Assembly: GCF_004359215.1 (NCBI RefSeq)
Contig: NC_090611.1
Location: 2,797,461 to 2,861,460, forward strand
Direction: 5' to 3'
DNA length: 64,000 nucleotides
DNA from: Bremia lactucae
Taxonomy: Eukaryota > Oomycota > Peronosporomycetes > Peronosporales > Peronosporaceae
The first letter of the stretch is position 1. The number at the start of each line of letters is the position of its first letter. Below, one piece after another: positions 44,229 through 54,245 of this stretch. The notes beneath the pieces are model-generated. The model was not told the DNA's origin. It did not search any database and worked only from the letters and a program-made list of their open reading frames with translations. Position numbers and translations under genes: made by a program.

Positions 44229-44875
44229 CTAGGTCTCCCAGTAGGGCGCCTCGCACCTACTAGATATCGACGTTTTTTCGCACCGTTCCTGAATTCTGGA
44301 ATAGGTTGGAATTGATGCTCTTTCGAGCTTTACGCGTATTGCGTAGGGGACAGGCCGGACGTAAATGTTTCGTGCTTCCGCACATATAACATCGACGGAT
44401 GTTCTTATGCTGTTCCACCGCTTGAAGTGCCTCTTCTCCTCCTCAACGAGGCTTAGATCCATGGGTTCGTTCTATTAGACGGAACCCATGTGCTCGAAGA
44501 GCTTGTTCGGTAAACAGGCGTGCTAACACGAGCAGACTTAAAGTCGAACTCAGCGCGTAGCGCTATGACAACTGCCTCTTTGAAAGTAGCAGGACGAGTT
44601 CGGAATAATTCCGTCCAGGCAACGCCTCATTGAGACCCCCCCATAAAGATGGTTACGAGAATTGCTTCTTGCACCGGGTCTTGATGCATAGACGCAATGA
44701 GAGTTCTCAACTTCTGGACAAAGTCCCCTAGGGTTCTTTTACCCTGTCGAGTCGCTAGGAGCCGTGCTCGCATGCGAAAAGCCTGATCAGGCGGTGCAAA
44801 CATGCTGGTCATTTGCTATTCTAGCGTATCCCACGAGGAAAAGCGTCGTCTATGGACGTACTGCACGATAGTGCC
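44229..44875 (-). pseudogene. F4 gag, C-terminal two thirds
   Basis: Begins EWALSCSTSIDDAF at about 44873. After a frameshift it continues MTSMFAPPDQAFRMRARLLA and TRQGKRTLGDFVQKLRTLIA (44812-44640). The nucleocapsid near 44462-44300 starts MDLSLVEEEKRH. The N-terminal third is missing here and is found inverted at 45371-45752. Confidence 0.85.
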
Positions 44876-45753
44876 CACTCGATGGGTAACATACCCTTTT
44901 ATCCTTTTCCAAAATAGTTCATTACTAAAATTCCATTTATTGTAGGTAACAAATGTGGTCGCCGCCAGATTCATATCTGGCGGCCGAAATCTATTTTTAT
45001 ATTAGCTAGGGTAAGGTTTTAGATTATATTATTAAATAAAGTGCAATTCCCCTTTTGATCTTAAAGCGTCTAGTGCTTTCCTAAGGCTTGCGCATTGATT
45101 TGTGAGAAATTGTTGCCTATTTAAGGTACACTCTCGGGCACTAGTTGCCACTTGGTTCTACGAATCCTGAATTCCTTAGACTGATTCATTAAGCTTTAAT
45201 AGTTTGTACGACTCCCTGAGTTGTTAAGCCCTTTAATTCTTTAAAACTAAGAGACTCTTTAAATCTATAAGTCTTCCTCTGACTTAAGGAGCGAGGTAGC
45301 TCCGCTAGACCTGGTAGCACTGGTAGTCACTCTATGCCTGAGTCTTTATAAGACTACGCCTTCACTGAAATGGAAGAATTGCCAGAACTTTTAGAGGCGC
45401 AACGCGCAGCTTATGAGAAGTACAAAACTCTATTTGGGCTTGAACATATAGAATTCATAATATTCCAAGCATGCAAGGCTTGAAGCCTTCATGCGATATG
45501 GATCCTCCCCGATCGGCCAGGTACAAGATCACATTGCGGCATCGATGCCAACCCGGTACATATCTGTACCTGATTCAGAGTCAATGGCTCGCCCTCTAGC
45601 TGTCAATGTAAGGACATTTGAAGGAAAAGAGGGAAAAAAATCTCCCTTTTTGAATTAAGCAGAGGGAAATGTCCGTTGACTCCGCCTTGTTCTTAACAGA
45701 ACGGCAAAAGGTGGCTATGGACATTTCCAAACTCGGAGGTAAAGCCATGAAGT
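44876..45753 (+). other. Inverted block of F4: LTR, primer binding site and gag start
   Basis: This ~878-bp block has plus orientation inside an otherwise minus element. It starts ATGGGTAACATACCC, which is position ~53 of the F4 LTR, and runs through the LTR and primer binding site (TGGTAGCACTGG, about 45324). It ends in gag at LGGKA-CAT. The missing first ~50 bases of the LTR lie immediately outside its right end (45754-45800) in minus orientation. The next gag residues (EWAL) lie immediately outside its left end. Turning the block around would make both junctions continuous. Confidence 0.85.
45371..45752 (+). pseudogene. F4 gag, N-terminal third (in inverted block)
   Basis: Starts MEELPELLEAQRAAYEKYKT; a stop follows at codon ~38. 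After a frameshift it reads [15 protein letters not shown] and SVDSALFLTERQKVAMDISK, LGGKA, the usual end of the first capsid block before REWAL in related elements. Confidence 0.82.
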
Positions 45754-45800
45754 AAATGTACCATAGCGGCACAACTACCGGCGACATAAAAGCACTGTAG

Positions 45801-46799
45801 GAGGGCTTTTTCGGGAAAAGGCCTTTTTTTTAAATTTCCCGAGTTAGTGTTGGTATGTCGGAGCTTTCAACTCAATGGCTGCAACTTTTCACAGCGCCGC
45901 TTACCCAAGAGTATAATTTATTGAGAATGCAGTTCCACTTAGACACTCTGTCTCGTCCTCTGCGACGCGCAAGCTTAGCAATACGCATGATCGAGATGAC
46001 CACCGCCTTCCTCGCGTTTTTTCATCTAATGGAAATTAAAAATTACGACTAGAGAAAATTGTGTACACCGTCTCTGCACAATTACAGGAAGCTACGTCAT
46101 TTGATCTATATGCAGGTAAGGTAATTCTAATTCAGCTAACTTTTCTTGCATACCTGTGTGCCCCACTATTGAGTTTTCAAAGGCACTGATTGTGCTATAA
46201 GCCCGTCGCATCTCAGCAGCGTACAATTTTAACTTGCACCTACAACAAGCATGGATTCTGTTGGCAGTTATCGAGGTAACTTTTGACGCAGCATTGCCAA
46301 CACAACGTTGACGCAGCATCGCCAACACAACCTCGCTAGCGACCATTACTTATGTAGGAGTTGTCTGTGATCCCCGATTCACTGCATCATGCCGCACAAA
46401 AGAGCCGGGCGAAGGGGGATCTATCCGACCAGCAGCTTTGTATTTGTTCGTTTCTTTGATAAAACAATCGTGCGTTTCACAAAGATAAAACGAAAAATCT
46501 CAACTATATATTCTATTCAATTTGTTTTGAAAGGCTTGTACAGTATGTGTGGCTCGTGCATTTCTGATCTTGATCAACGTCTTTTTGCATATCTACATGG
46601 ATTGGCGAGGATTCACCACTCCCACTTTCCAACTCAAGTAGCATTTTTACGCTGCCAGTGGCAGTGCCACCTCGATCTAGACACGCTCACAAAAAAATCT
46701 ACCTACTTAACTTACCATCCAGCGGATATTGAGAGGCTTTTTAGCGGAATTGAGTGCGCTGCTCGCCATTAGTTGTTATACCTACCGAACAAGTCCTCA
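45801..46799. other. Intergenic region upstream of NPC1
   Basis: Contains a 24-bp direct duplication (GACGCAGCAT-T/C-GCCAACACAAC near 46284-46340). An 84-residue minus-strand open stretch at 46346-46092 and a 127-residue plus-strand stretch at 46389-46772 are also present; both lack recognisable features. The latter ends 27 bp before the NPC1 start and is more likely leader sequence than a gene. The NPC1 promoter must lie here. Confidence 0.5.
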
Positions 46800-49700
46800 A
46801 TGCGCGTTTCAGCCTTCTCAACGCTGCTGCTACCTGCAGCTATGGTTTCTCAGACAGCAACGGCGACCAGCCCCAGCTCTCCAGTCATAGCCTCTTCGAG
46901 TACCTCGTCTGTCTCCGGCCACGTGCCATGGACGCTCTCCGATAACGCATCTGTATTGGCCGGTATTAGGTCGCAACTCACCACTTGCAGCTACTCAAAA
47001 GTCAAGGAATGTTTACACGATCCCGCCCTTATGCGTGAGCTGGGATTGCTAGTGCGTGCCCCTGGCCACTGCGTAGCTTTTGATTCATCCTACGTCAACG
47101 TGACAACCCCTAGCGCCGCTATCCCAAACCGATACTACCCAACGTCTGTCGAAGACGCTTACAGAGCTGGCTTTGCCAATAAATTTTCCGAGTGGTCTGA
47201 TTCCAATCGTGAGCAGTTCCAAGTAGATTGCCCCATACTTTATAACCAGCTGAGCGACCAAGGAGACGATATGCTCTGCTGCACAGAGTTTCAGTACACG
47301 GGTTTGTCAACGCAGGTCCGCATGATCCCCGGTCTGTGTTCGGCCTGCAAGGAAAATCTACGCAATATATTTTGTCAGATGACTTGCAGCCCTAACAATA
47401 GTCTGTTTCTGGACGTGAAAGAGATCCGCATTATGAACGGCGATGACGAGCATCCTGACGCGGTGTTTCCTGCTATAGAGGAGCTCACATACTATGTAGG
47501 TAACGACTGGATTCGTGATATCTATGACTTTTGCGAGGACGACAGCTCCTTTTCTCTCTTGTGCAACCCCAACCAGAATTGTCGCGATGGCTACGGTCTC
47601 ATGGACTTTATGGGCAAATATGCGCTCAATAGTATTGGCTCGCCACTTCAAATCAATGTGACGACCATGGATACAATGCCGGAAGAGATGCAGGCAAAAC
47701 GGTTTTGTCACTGTGACAATGCAAACTTGACAAATTGCATTTTACCCATGAATGAACAAATGACTTCTTGTGTTGGAGTGTGCGGTTCTTTGTGTTCCGT
47801 TGGCTCAGACGATTCTCGCGTATATAGCGAGTCTTGCTACGGTGCCGTCAGTGGGATAACATCTAGAACATCAGGCAGCAGAAGCACTATTTCTGATCCG
47901 ACCTGGGCCGAGCTTAATGCATACTTATCTTCTAATATTTCTGTGACCGACTGGACACCACTCAATTATTTTCTCGTGATTTTTGGTGCGCTTCTTGCGT
48001 TCATTATCATATCAGGCTTCGTCGCCGCTGCCTTTTGCGAGCGTAGACCTCTTGCTCCAACCCCACATACTGGCACATCCCGTGTTGGACCGTATATACC
48101 CGAAATTTACGGTGCTGCGTACGCAGTGGAAACAAACACTGGTCGCTTGAGTTACGTCGACGAACTTATGACGAACAAGTTGCGCGTTTGGGCTGTTTTT
48201 GTTTCGACTGGAAACCAACCGAAGAAGGTCATTCTAGTTGTGCTCTCCGTTGTTGCCGTCTGCGTCCTTGGCCTGTACAATATAGAAATTGAAACAGACC
48301 CTATAAAATTATGGGTTTCTACGTCTAGTACATCGTACCAGAAGCGTCAGCATTACGGTAAACTCTTCAACCCATTCTACCGCACCGAGCAGGTCATACT
48401 GGTGCCTAAGGATGGTGGCAACATCTACCGCTCTTCGATTATGAAAGAGGCTATTCGCGTTCAAAATGTGGCGGCAGATGTGATTTACACCTCCGCTGAT
48501 GACGTTGAGACAATAACTTTGAATGATATATGCTGGAAGGCCACGGGTACAGGATGCACTATCAATTCAGTCACTCAGTACTTCCAGAACAACATGGAGC
48601 ATTTCGAAATTTATGAAAAATATGGACTTGATATGAAGCATTTTAGCAATTGTTTATACTCGCCTACAACATCGGATGTGGCACTCTGTACTGAGCTAAA
48701 AAGTGCGTTGGAGGGTGAAGACTCACTTCCGTCTACAATGAGCGATTGCCCGTGCTTGTCAACTTTTGGTTCACCCATGAATTTATACAATACGTATCTT
48801 GGGGGATTTCCTGACGGCGCTGAGAGCAACTACACACTGTTTTTAGATTCTCTAGCTTTTGTGTCGTCCATTTTGAACTACAATTATGCCGACGATGACA
48901 AGAACGAGCCTGCGATTAAGTGGGAGCGTGAATACATTAAGGCGATGAAGAAGGAGGCAAAGTCTAATGCAGTGTTTGACATCTTTTTTTTTGCTGACAT
49001 TTCGGTTCAGGATGAGGTTGATGCTGAATCGAGCAATGGCATGGGTCCTGTGGCAATAAGTTACTGTTTAATGATCATTTACATTGCGCTCGGAATCAAT
49101 CGCTTAAAGTATGGTCGTGATTTTTTTATTTCTTCAAAGATTTTAGCTGGCTTTTGTGGAGTGATGAGTATTGTCTGTGGTGTGGCGTCAACTATTGGAC
49201 TATTCATGTGGTTTGGAGTTAAGCTTCAGCTCATTATAATGGAAGTGGTTCCGTTTTTGTCGCTTGCTATTGGAGTGGATAATATTTTCTTGCTTATTCA
49301 TGCAATGACTGAGAAAGAAGATCAACTTCGACGTGAGCAGCCAAGTATCTTTGTTGGTCTTGGGCAGAATCCAAAGGAAATTGAGGCGATAACAACGACG
49401 ATCGTATCCGAGAGTCTAGCGTACATTGGTCCCAGTATTTTTATGGCTTCTGTCGCTGAATCTGTAGCTTTCGCCTTCGGCTCGATCTCTGCGATGCCAG
49501 TGGTGCTGTGGTTTGCAGCTATGGCGAGCTGCGCTGTGGCGGTTAACTTTTGCTTGCAAATAACCTTGTTCCTATCTATCCTTACTCTTGATAAACGCCG
49601 AGAACTTAGTGGTAAATACGACATCATTTTTCGACGCTCCTCGTCTGTAGCAGAACCCGCACCTGCTGGCGGCCTGCAGATCATGCAGCCGGCACCAAAT

Positions 49701-51245
49701 ACGGTGTCACAGGAATCAAAGACCCCTGGATCTGAAGATGCCCGCCATTCTGCACTGGAGAACCGCACACTTGCACATCTTCTTGGCTATTGTATAAATG
49801 TATACGCGTCTTTTTTGACCTACAAACTTGTCAAGCTGATTGTTTTGCTGGTATTTCTTATGTGGACGCTTTTGTCGATCTACTCGATGGAGTCACTTGA
49901 ACAAGGCCTTCCGCAGAAGGAGGCAATGCCGTCGAATTCTTACATGATTGAATACTTTAATGCGCTTGACGTGTACCTTGCGACTGGTGTACCCGTGTAC
50001 TTTATTGTCGAAACAGGTTACGGCAGGAATCCAGATAATTGGTTACTGAACAAGGAAAGTGTCGAAAGGATATTTTGCAAGTCAAAAGATGTTTGTGATA
50101 CCTACTCGATCCCTAACATTATTAATGCACTTGCCAATCATGGCGACAAGCTTATCACTCACATCAGTCCTGGTACGACATACTCGTGGATGGACGATTT
50201 TTGGGGCTTTGTGAACCCCGATAGTGAATGTTGTCGTGTAAATTCTGAAAATGCATACCTACCACTCGAACGCGGCAATAATACTTATACGACATTGCGA
50301 TCAGAAGCCAACACGTGTTTGTCGACGTCTGTGACTGTACCGCCTGTATCGGATGCTCAGTACATGTCGCTCTTCAGCATGTTCGCGACAGCCAGTGCTG
50401 GCTCATCATGCTCATACGGTGGTGGCTCCATTTACCGTGGCCAGTTTAGCATTGATGATGAGCCGATCCCAACGGTCAACGCTTCGACTCCAGCGGTGAC
50501 GCTTGATAGCAATGGCTACGGCGACCAAATCACAGCGTGGTCGTACATGGTGACGGGTACTTCAAACCCAACACAGCAGCATTACATTGACTCGTACAAG
50601 CAAAACCTTGCTGCTGCCGAGTGGATTAGCAAAAAGACTGGTGTGGATGTCTGGGTATACTCGCTTACCTATGTCTACTTTGAGCAGTATTTGACTGTGA
50701 TCAATGATGCATACAGACTTATTGGTCTTGCGCTCGCTGCTATCTTTGTTATCACGATGCTATACTTGGGCAGCATCTTTTACGCACTGATCATCGCTTT
50801 CATGGCGACAAACCTAGTAGCGCTTCTGCTAGGGCTGATGCAGCCACTAAACATAATGCTGAATGGTCTGTCGATTGTAAATTTGATCATTGCAGCCGGC
50901 ATCGCGGTGGAATTTTGCGGTCACTACGTCCGATTCTTTGCAAAGGCGCATGGTACGGGTGACGAGCGTGCTCGTGCAGCTCTACACCAGGTATTCACGT
51001 CGGTCATTTTTGGCATCACGTTAACAAAAATCATTGGTCTTAGTGTCTTGACCCTGGCCGACTCGCGCGTATTTAAGAAGTACTACTTTCGCATGTACAT
51101 GATGGTGGTACTTTGTGGCGTGCTTAACGGCATGCTGCTGCTTCCTGTGGTACTTAGCACCATCACCGACGTGAAAAACTTTTTCTCAAGCTGGCATTCG
51201 CGCAAAGCCTCATTGTCTTCGGCACCAATGACACGGGCTGAATAA
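46800..51245 (+). CDS. Niemann-Pick C1-like sterol transporter
   Basis: 1481 residues, intronless, starting at the ATG at 46800 (MRVSAFSTLLLPAAMVS, a signal peptide). The frame is open nine codons further up but only with a TTG. The N-terminal Cys-rich sterol-binding domain (~40-380) contains CCTEFQYTGLST, GLCSACKENL and CQMTCSPNNSLFLDV. A first membrane helix lies at ~388-412, followed by one at ~475 (ILVVLSVVAVCVLGLYNIEI). The sterol-sensing domain is at ~750-925 (VAISYCLMIIYIALGINRLK, EVVPFLSLAIGVDNIFLLIH). A second luminal Cys-containing domain (~1000-1300) follows, then the final RND-type helices (~1308-1455: IVNLIIAAGIAVEFCGHYVR). NPC1 moves sterol out of late endosomes. It is about 200 residues longer than animal NPC1. 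The function in this organism is inferred; Peronosporales lack sterol synthesis and take sterol from hosts. Confidence 0.95.
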   Translation: MRVSAFSTLLLPAAMVSQTATATSPSSPVIASSSTSSVSGHVPWTLSDNASVLAGIRSQLTTCSYSKVKECLHDPALMRELGLLVRAPGHCVAFDSSYVNVTTPSAAIPNRYYPTSVEDAYRAGFANKFSEWSDSNREQFQVDCPILYNQLSDQGDDMLCCTEFQYTGLSTQVRMIPGLCSACKENLRNIFCQMTCSPNNSLFLDVKEIRIMNGDDEHPDAVFPAIEELTYYVGNDWIRDIYDFCEDDSSFSLLCNPNQNCRDGYGLMDFMGKYALNSIGSPLQINVTTMDTMPEEMQAKRFCHCDNANLTNCILPMNEQMTSCVGVCGSLCSVGSDDSRVYSESCYGAVSGITSRTSGSRSTISDPTWAELNAYLSSNISVTDWTPLNYFLVIFGALLAFIIISGFVAAAFCERRPLAPTPHTGTSRVGPYIPEIYGAAYAVETNTGRLSYVDELMTNKLRVWAVFVSTGNQPKKVILVVLSVVAVCVLGLYNIEIETDPIKLWVSTSSTSYQKRQHYGKLFNPFYRTEQVILVPKDGGNIYRSSIMKEAIRVQNVAADVIYTSADDVETITLNDICWKATGTGCTINSVTQYFQNNMEHFEIYEKYGLDMKHFSNCLYSPTTSDVALCTELKSALEGEDSLPSTMSDCPCLSTFGSPMNLYNTYLGGFPDGAESNYTLFLDSLAFVSSILNYNYADDDKNEPAIKWEREYIKAMKKEAKSNAVFDIFFFADISVQDEVDAESSNGMGPVAISYCLMIIYIALGINRLKYGRDFFISSKILAGFCGVMSIVCGVASTIGLFMWFGVKLQLIIMEVVPFLSLAIGVDNIFLLIHAMTEKEDQLRREQPSIFVGLGQNPKEIEAITTTIVSESLAYIGPSIFMASVAESVAFAFGSISAMPVVLWFAAMASCAVAVNFCLQITLFLSILTLDKRRELSGKYDIIFRRSSSVAEPAPAGGLQIMQPAPNTVSQESKTPGSEDARHSALENRTLAHLLGYCINVYASFLTYKLVKLIVLLVFLMWTLLSIYSMESLEQGLPQKEAMPSNSYMIEYFNALDVYLATGVPVYFIVETGYGRNPDNWLLNKESVERIFCKSKDVCDTYSIPNIINALANHGDKLITHISPGTTYSWMDDFWGFVNPDSECCRVNSENAYLPLERGNNTYTTLRSEANTCLSTSVTVPPVSDAQYMSLFSMFATASAGSSCSYGGGSIYRGQFSIDDEPIPTVNASTPAVTLDSNGYGDQITAWSYMVTGTSNPTQQHYIDSYKQNLAAAEWISKKTGVDVWVYSLTYVYFEQYLTVINDAYRLIGLALAAIFVITMLYLGSIFYALIIAFMATNLVALLLGLMQPLNIMLNGLSIVNLIIAAGIAVEFCGHYVRFFAKAHGTGDERARAALHQVFTSVIFGITLTKIIGLSVLTLADSRVFKKYYFRMYMMVVLCGVLNGMLLLPVVLSTITDVKNFFSSWHSRKASLSSAPMTRAE

Positions 51246-51568
51246 TTTGACAAAAATAGCTGCGCTTTAATGCACCTTTTTCGTGAAAGAATTGGCACCA
51301 AAAAGCAACAAATTAGTTCCATAACATCAACGGAGAGGGGACATGAAAGTTTAGGATAGCTAGACAAATTTAGGGAGCCGGTATCACCACACACCTCTTT
51401 TGGTATAGCTACACCCCCGTCTGTATTGAATAAGACGTCATATATAATATTTTAACTGTATGGTTCCACTGCATTCAAGATCCAACAGTTATTTCTTTAG
51501 AGTCGTCTTAAGATCGCCTTTTGGCCTTACCCCTAAATTAAATTAGAAAATCGCTAGAGCCAGACACC
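51246..51568. other. Spacer downstream of NPC1
   Basis: Short 3' flank. From about 51400 it may include decayed element sequence, with nothing definite before the F1 gag end at 51569. Confidence 0.5.
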
Positions 51569-52850
51569 CTAATTATCTCGCTGTTGCGATTTCGCAACAA
51601 TGTCGGACCCGAAACCGTTGCCCTTTTTGGCATTCGGTCCATAATTACGTTCAGTACTTTTCGGTACTGGGCGTGGAGCACTACACTCATGAGCGTTGTG
51701 TCCTAACTTTCGACATCGATTGCATTTCTGCAATCGCTTATTGCTCGAAAAGCGAGGTTTCTCGCTTTCGACATAAGAGAGGTCCATAGGTTCTGGACCT
51801 CCCAGTTCGTGTCGTCTTGGAGGACGACATGATGACGAACTAACTTGAGCCTGTTTCAAGCTAAAGTCCTCCTGTTCCGCAACGGATATTGCTTCCTCAA
51901 GCGTATCCAGTTCCAAGCGGAACAGGTGGTCTCTACGGGACCATCCGTAAGACCTTGCATGAACACCGTAATCAACGTGTGTTCATGAACTGGGTTGTTC
52001 GTGATACAATCCGCTATGAGTCGGATGTGCTGGGCATAAGCGTGAACATCGCGCTTGCCTTGCTTGAGTTTCAGAAGCTCTGATCGAGCTCTGAACTCAG
52101 CCCTAGGTGGTTCAAACGTCTTTTTAAGCCGGTCTTTTACAGCCTCTAGCAACCCAAAGACATATGGTTCGCGCAACTTAAGGCCTAATGTCCAAGTTTT
52201 GGCTCGACCTGCCAAATTTGACTGAGCGAATCCGACTTGCATTTGCTCGTCGACGATGTGACGAGCCCTTATGGTATCGTCCAACTCGACAAACTATCTT
52301 AAGAGGGAGTCTTCCTCGACTCTCCTATACTTAGAGGTGTCAATCTTTAAGGTTTCGGGGCCGCGTGTGCGTGAGCGAATCCGACTTGCATTTGCTCGTC
52401 GACGATGTGACGAGCCCTTATGGTATCGTCCAACTCGACAAACCATCTTAAGAGGGAGTCTTCTTCGACTCCTGTATACTTAGAGATGGCAATCTTTAAG
52501 GTTTCGGGACGACGCTGTGCGTCATCCCGGCTACAGGGGTCTGTACCTGTTGTAACCTCAACAGTTCTGCCTGTTGAGAGCCTTGCTGATTCAGCAAGGC
52601 TACCTTCTCGTTCATCTCGTCAAGTTCATCTTGTATGAACTTGGCGTAGGCTGAATGGAGGGCATCTCTGTCCAAACCGGACAGCATGGCCAAGATGGCA
52701 TCGTCTCCTACGGTCGAACTCATTTGTTCGACCGCACTCCTTTCTATGTCACTTAGAAAGGAGTAGCTATCACGCGAAACGTGATGCGAACTTCCATTAT
52801 CACATAACATGTCCATGTTAGATAATGGAACTGTGGTCCTTGGATGGACT
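51569..52850 (-). pseudogene. F1 gag, second minus copy (element truncated after gag)
   Basis: Gag starts near 52824 (MDMLCDNGSSHHVSRDSYSF), then SFLSDIERSAVEQMSSTVGD and LNQQGSQQAELLRLQQVQTP. The capsid frame 52284-51856 has LAGRAKTWTLGLKLREPYVF. It then shows the same one-base deletion as the 35-kb copy, so the nucleocapsid (MDLSYVESEKPR, CNRCRKLGHNAHEC) is in the next frame, 51916-51569. Nothing of protease or pol follows. Confidence 0.85.
52224..52521 (-). repeat. 149-bp tandem duplication inside F1 gag
   Basis: GAGCGAATCCGACTTGCATT occurs at 52224 and again at 52373, with the same following ~140 bases. The duplication repeats the capsid segment around DDTIRARHIVDEQMQVGFAQ and breaks the frame. 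Confidence 0.9.
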
Positions 52851-52866
52851 ACAAAGTGCTTCCAGG

Positions 52867-53304
52867 TATAACGGGGAACTGCCGACTTGTACTGCTTCAG
52901 TACAAGTCCACTTGGCACTACCTCAATGCAAGTGGTGCCTCACGTCACTTCACGTACACTAGTACGTGCAGAGGAAGACTCTCTTTAATACACTTGCTTC
53001 AGAGAGGGTTAAATGAGAATTGTATTAATATAATTAAGCTCTTCTTGTCTATCTACTTAATACTAACTTGATTAAAAACTAATACAAAACATGTACTAAA
53101 AGTCTTATTCGTCTTTCTCTTTGCACGCGCCCAGCGCTGACTGGACCGCGGAGAAAGTAGATATAATAGTCTATATCTACGAATGGATAAGCTTTTAGAA
53201 TATTACCATGTAAAGTAATATTCTCCAAATAGTATCTACCTTTTAGATTATATATTAATTAATAACCTTTAAGTGTTAATTTCATGTAACGATACACCCT
53301 TTCA
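52867..53304 (-). repeat. F1 5' LTR, second minus copy
   Basis: 438 bp, bounded by TATAACGGGG at its inner edge (52867) and CCCTTTCA at its outer edge. Aligns with 35775-36226 along its length. Confidence 0.85.
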
Positions 53305-54059
53305 GTTTTGATATTATCGGACCACTGCCACTCTCGCACTACAAAGAAAAATTGTACGATAGGTTGCAGCGTGAACCATTTTACACATCGCATATGCCTA
53401 TACATTGTATTAACAATAAGCATCTGGCCTTATTTTTAATACAATGTATGGGTGTGCGATTCAGCATTAGCAATGACGCGTAACACAGCACAACGGCTTG
53501 AAATGCGTGTTAGTAGTGTAAAAGTTTAACTTCGGTCTAAATTGCTTATATATGTTATCTTATATATGTTATTTTACTGGTCAAAGCAAAGTTAAAGTGA
53601 TTTACTAGTCTTTGACTGGCTTGTATTCGAAAGCCTCCTCATGCCAAGCCATATAACAAACCTAATTTAAAAAATATATCGTGTATGGATTCAAAGCTAA
53701 CAATGATTTGAATATTCTTTCAAAATGACCTCAATTCTGGAAAGTTTAACAGCAAGGAAACATAAAAAAATAAATATCAATTTGAGCAGCTCAAGTAATT
53801 TTTGAGCTTGTGTCGGCTTGAGTTCACAGCGAAAGAATTTGCGTAATATCGTTTGATCGCGTAATCAGTGCTCATTAACTTTCAGAACCCTTGTGATATA
53901 AAAATACATATTTTTCTATTCTGAGCTTCACAGGCAATCTTTTAATGTGTCAATTAAGTATATTTGAGATATCCTGAGTTAAAACGTAGATAACTCACGT
54001 CAAAATACGCGAAATTGCATTTACTGTGAAATCTAGAGATAAGAATTTGTCTAAATAGC
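53305..54059. other. AT-rich region without genes
   Basis: No coding frame or repeat similarity was recognised. A 14-base near-palindrome lies around 53430 (AATACAATGTATGG opposite the earlier CATACATTGTATT-like text). Confidence 0.5.
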
Positions 54060-54240
54060 TAATACTACTCCAGTACTAGCCGACTTGCATTGATAACAGT
54101 GAAAATGAGGTGCCTCCACGTACACGACGTGCAGAGGAAGATGTTAAGTTGCTAAGCTTGGCTTAGTAACTGAGTGACAGAGAGCTCTATTGTCTCTCTC
54201 TGTAAAGGAGTAATGTTCGCTTTTTTAGTTTTTACTTCTT
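54060..54240 (-). repeat. LTR-like fragment
   Basis: AGTACTAGCCGACTTGCATTG and CACGTACACGACGTGCAGAGG resemble the inner third of F1/F3 LTRs in minus orientation. The ends were not found. Confidence 0.45.
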
Positions 54241-54245
54241 AGCAC

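Noticed and set aside
46389..46772. 127-residue open frame just upstream of NPC1
   Set aside because: No signal peptide, domain or codon pattern that looks coding; it ends 27 bp before the NPC1 start and is better seen as leader or promoter sequence.
46773..46799. TTG start nine codons upstream of the NPC1 Met
   Set aside because: Nuclear genes start at ATG; the ATG at 46800 directly begins a good signal peptide.
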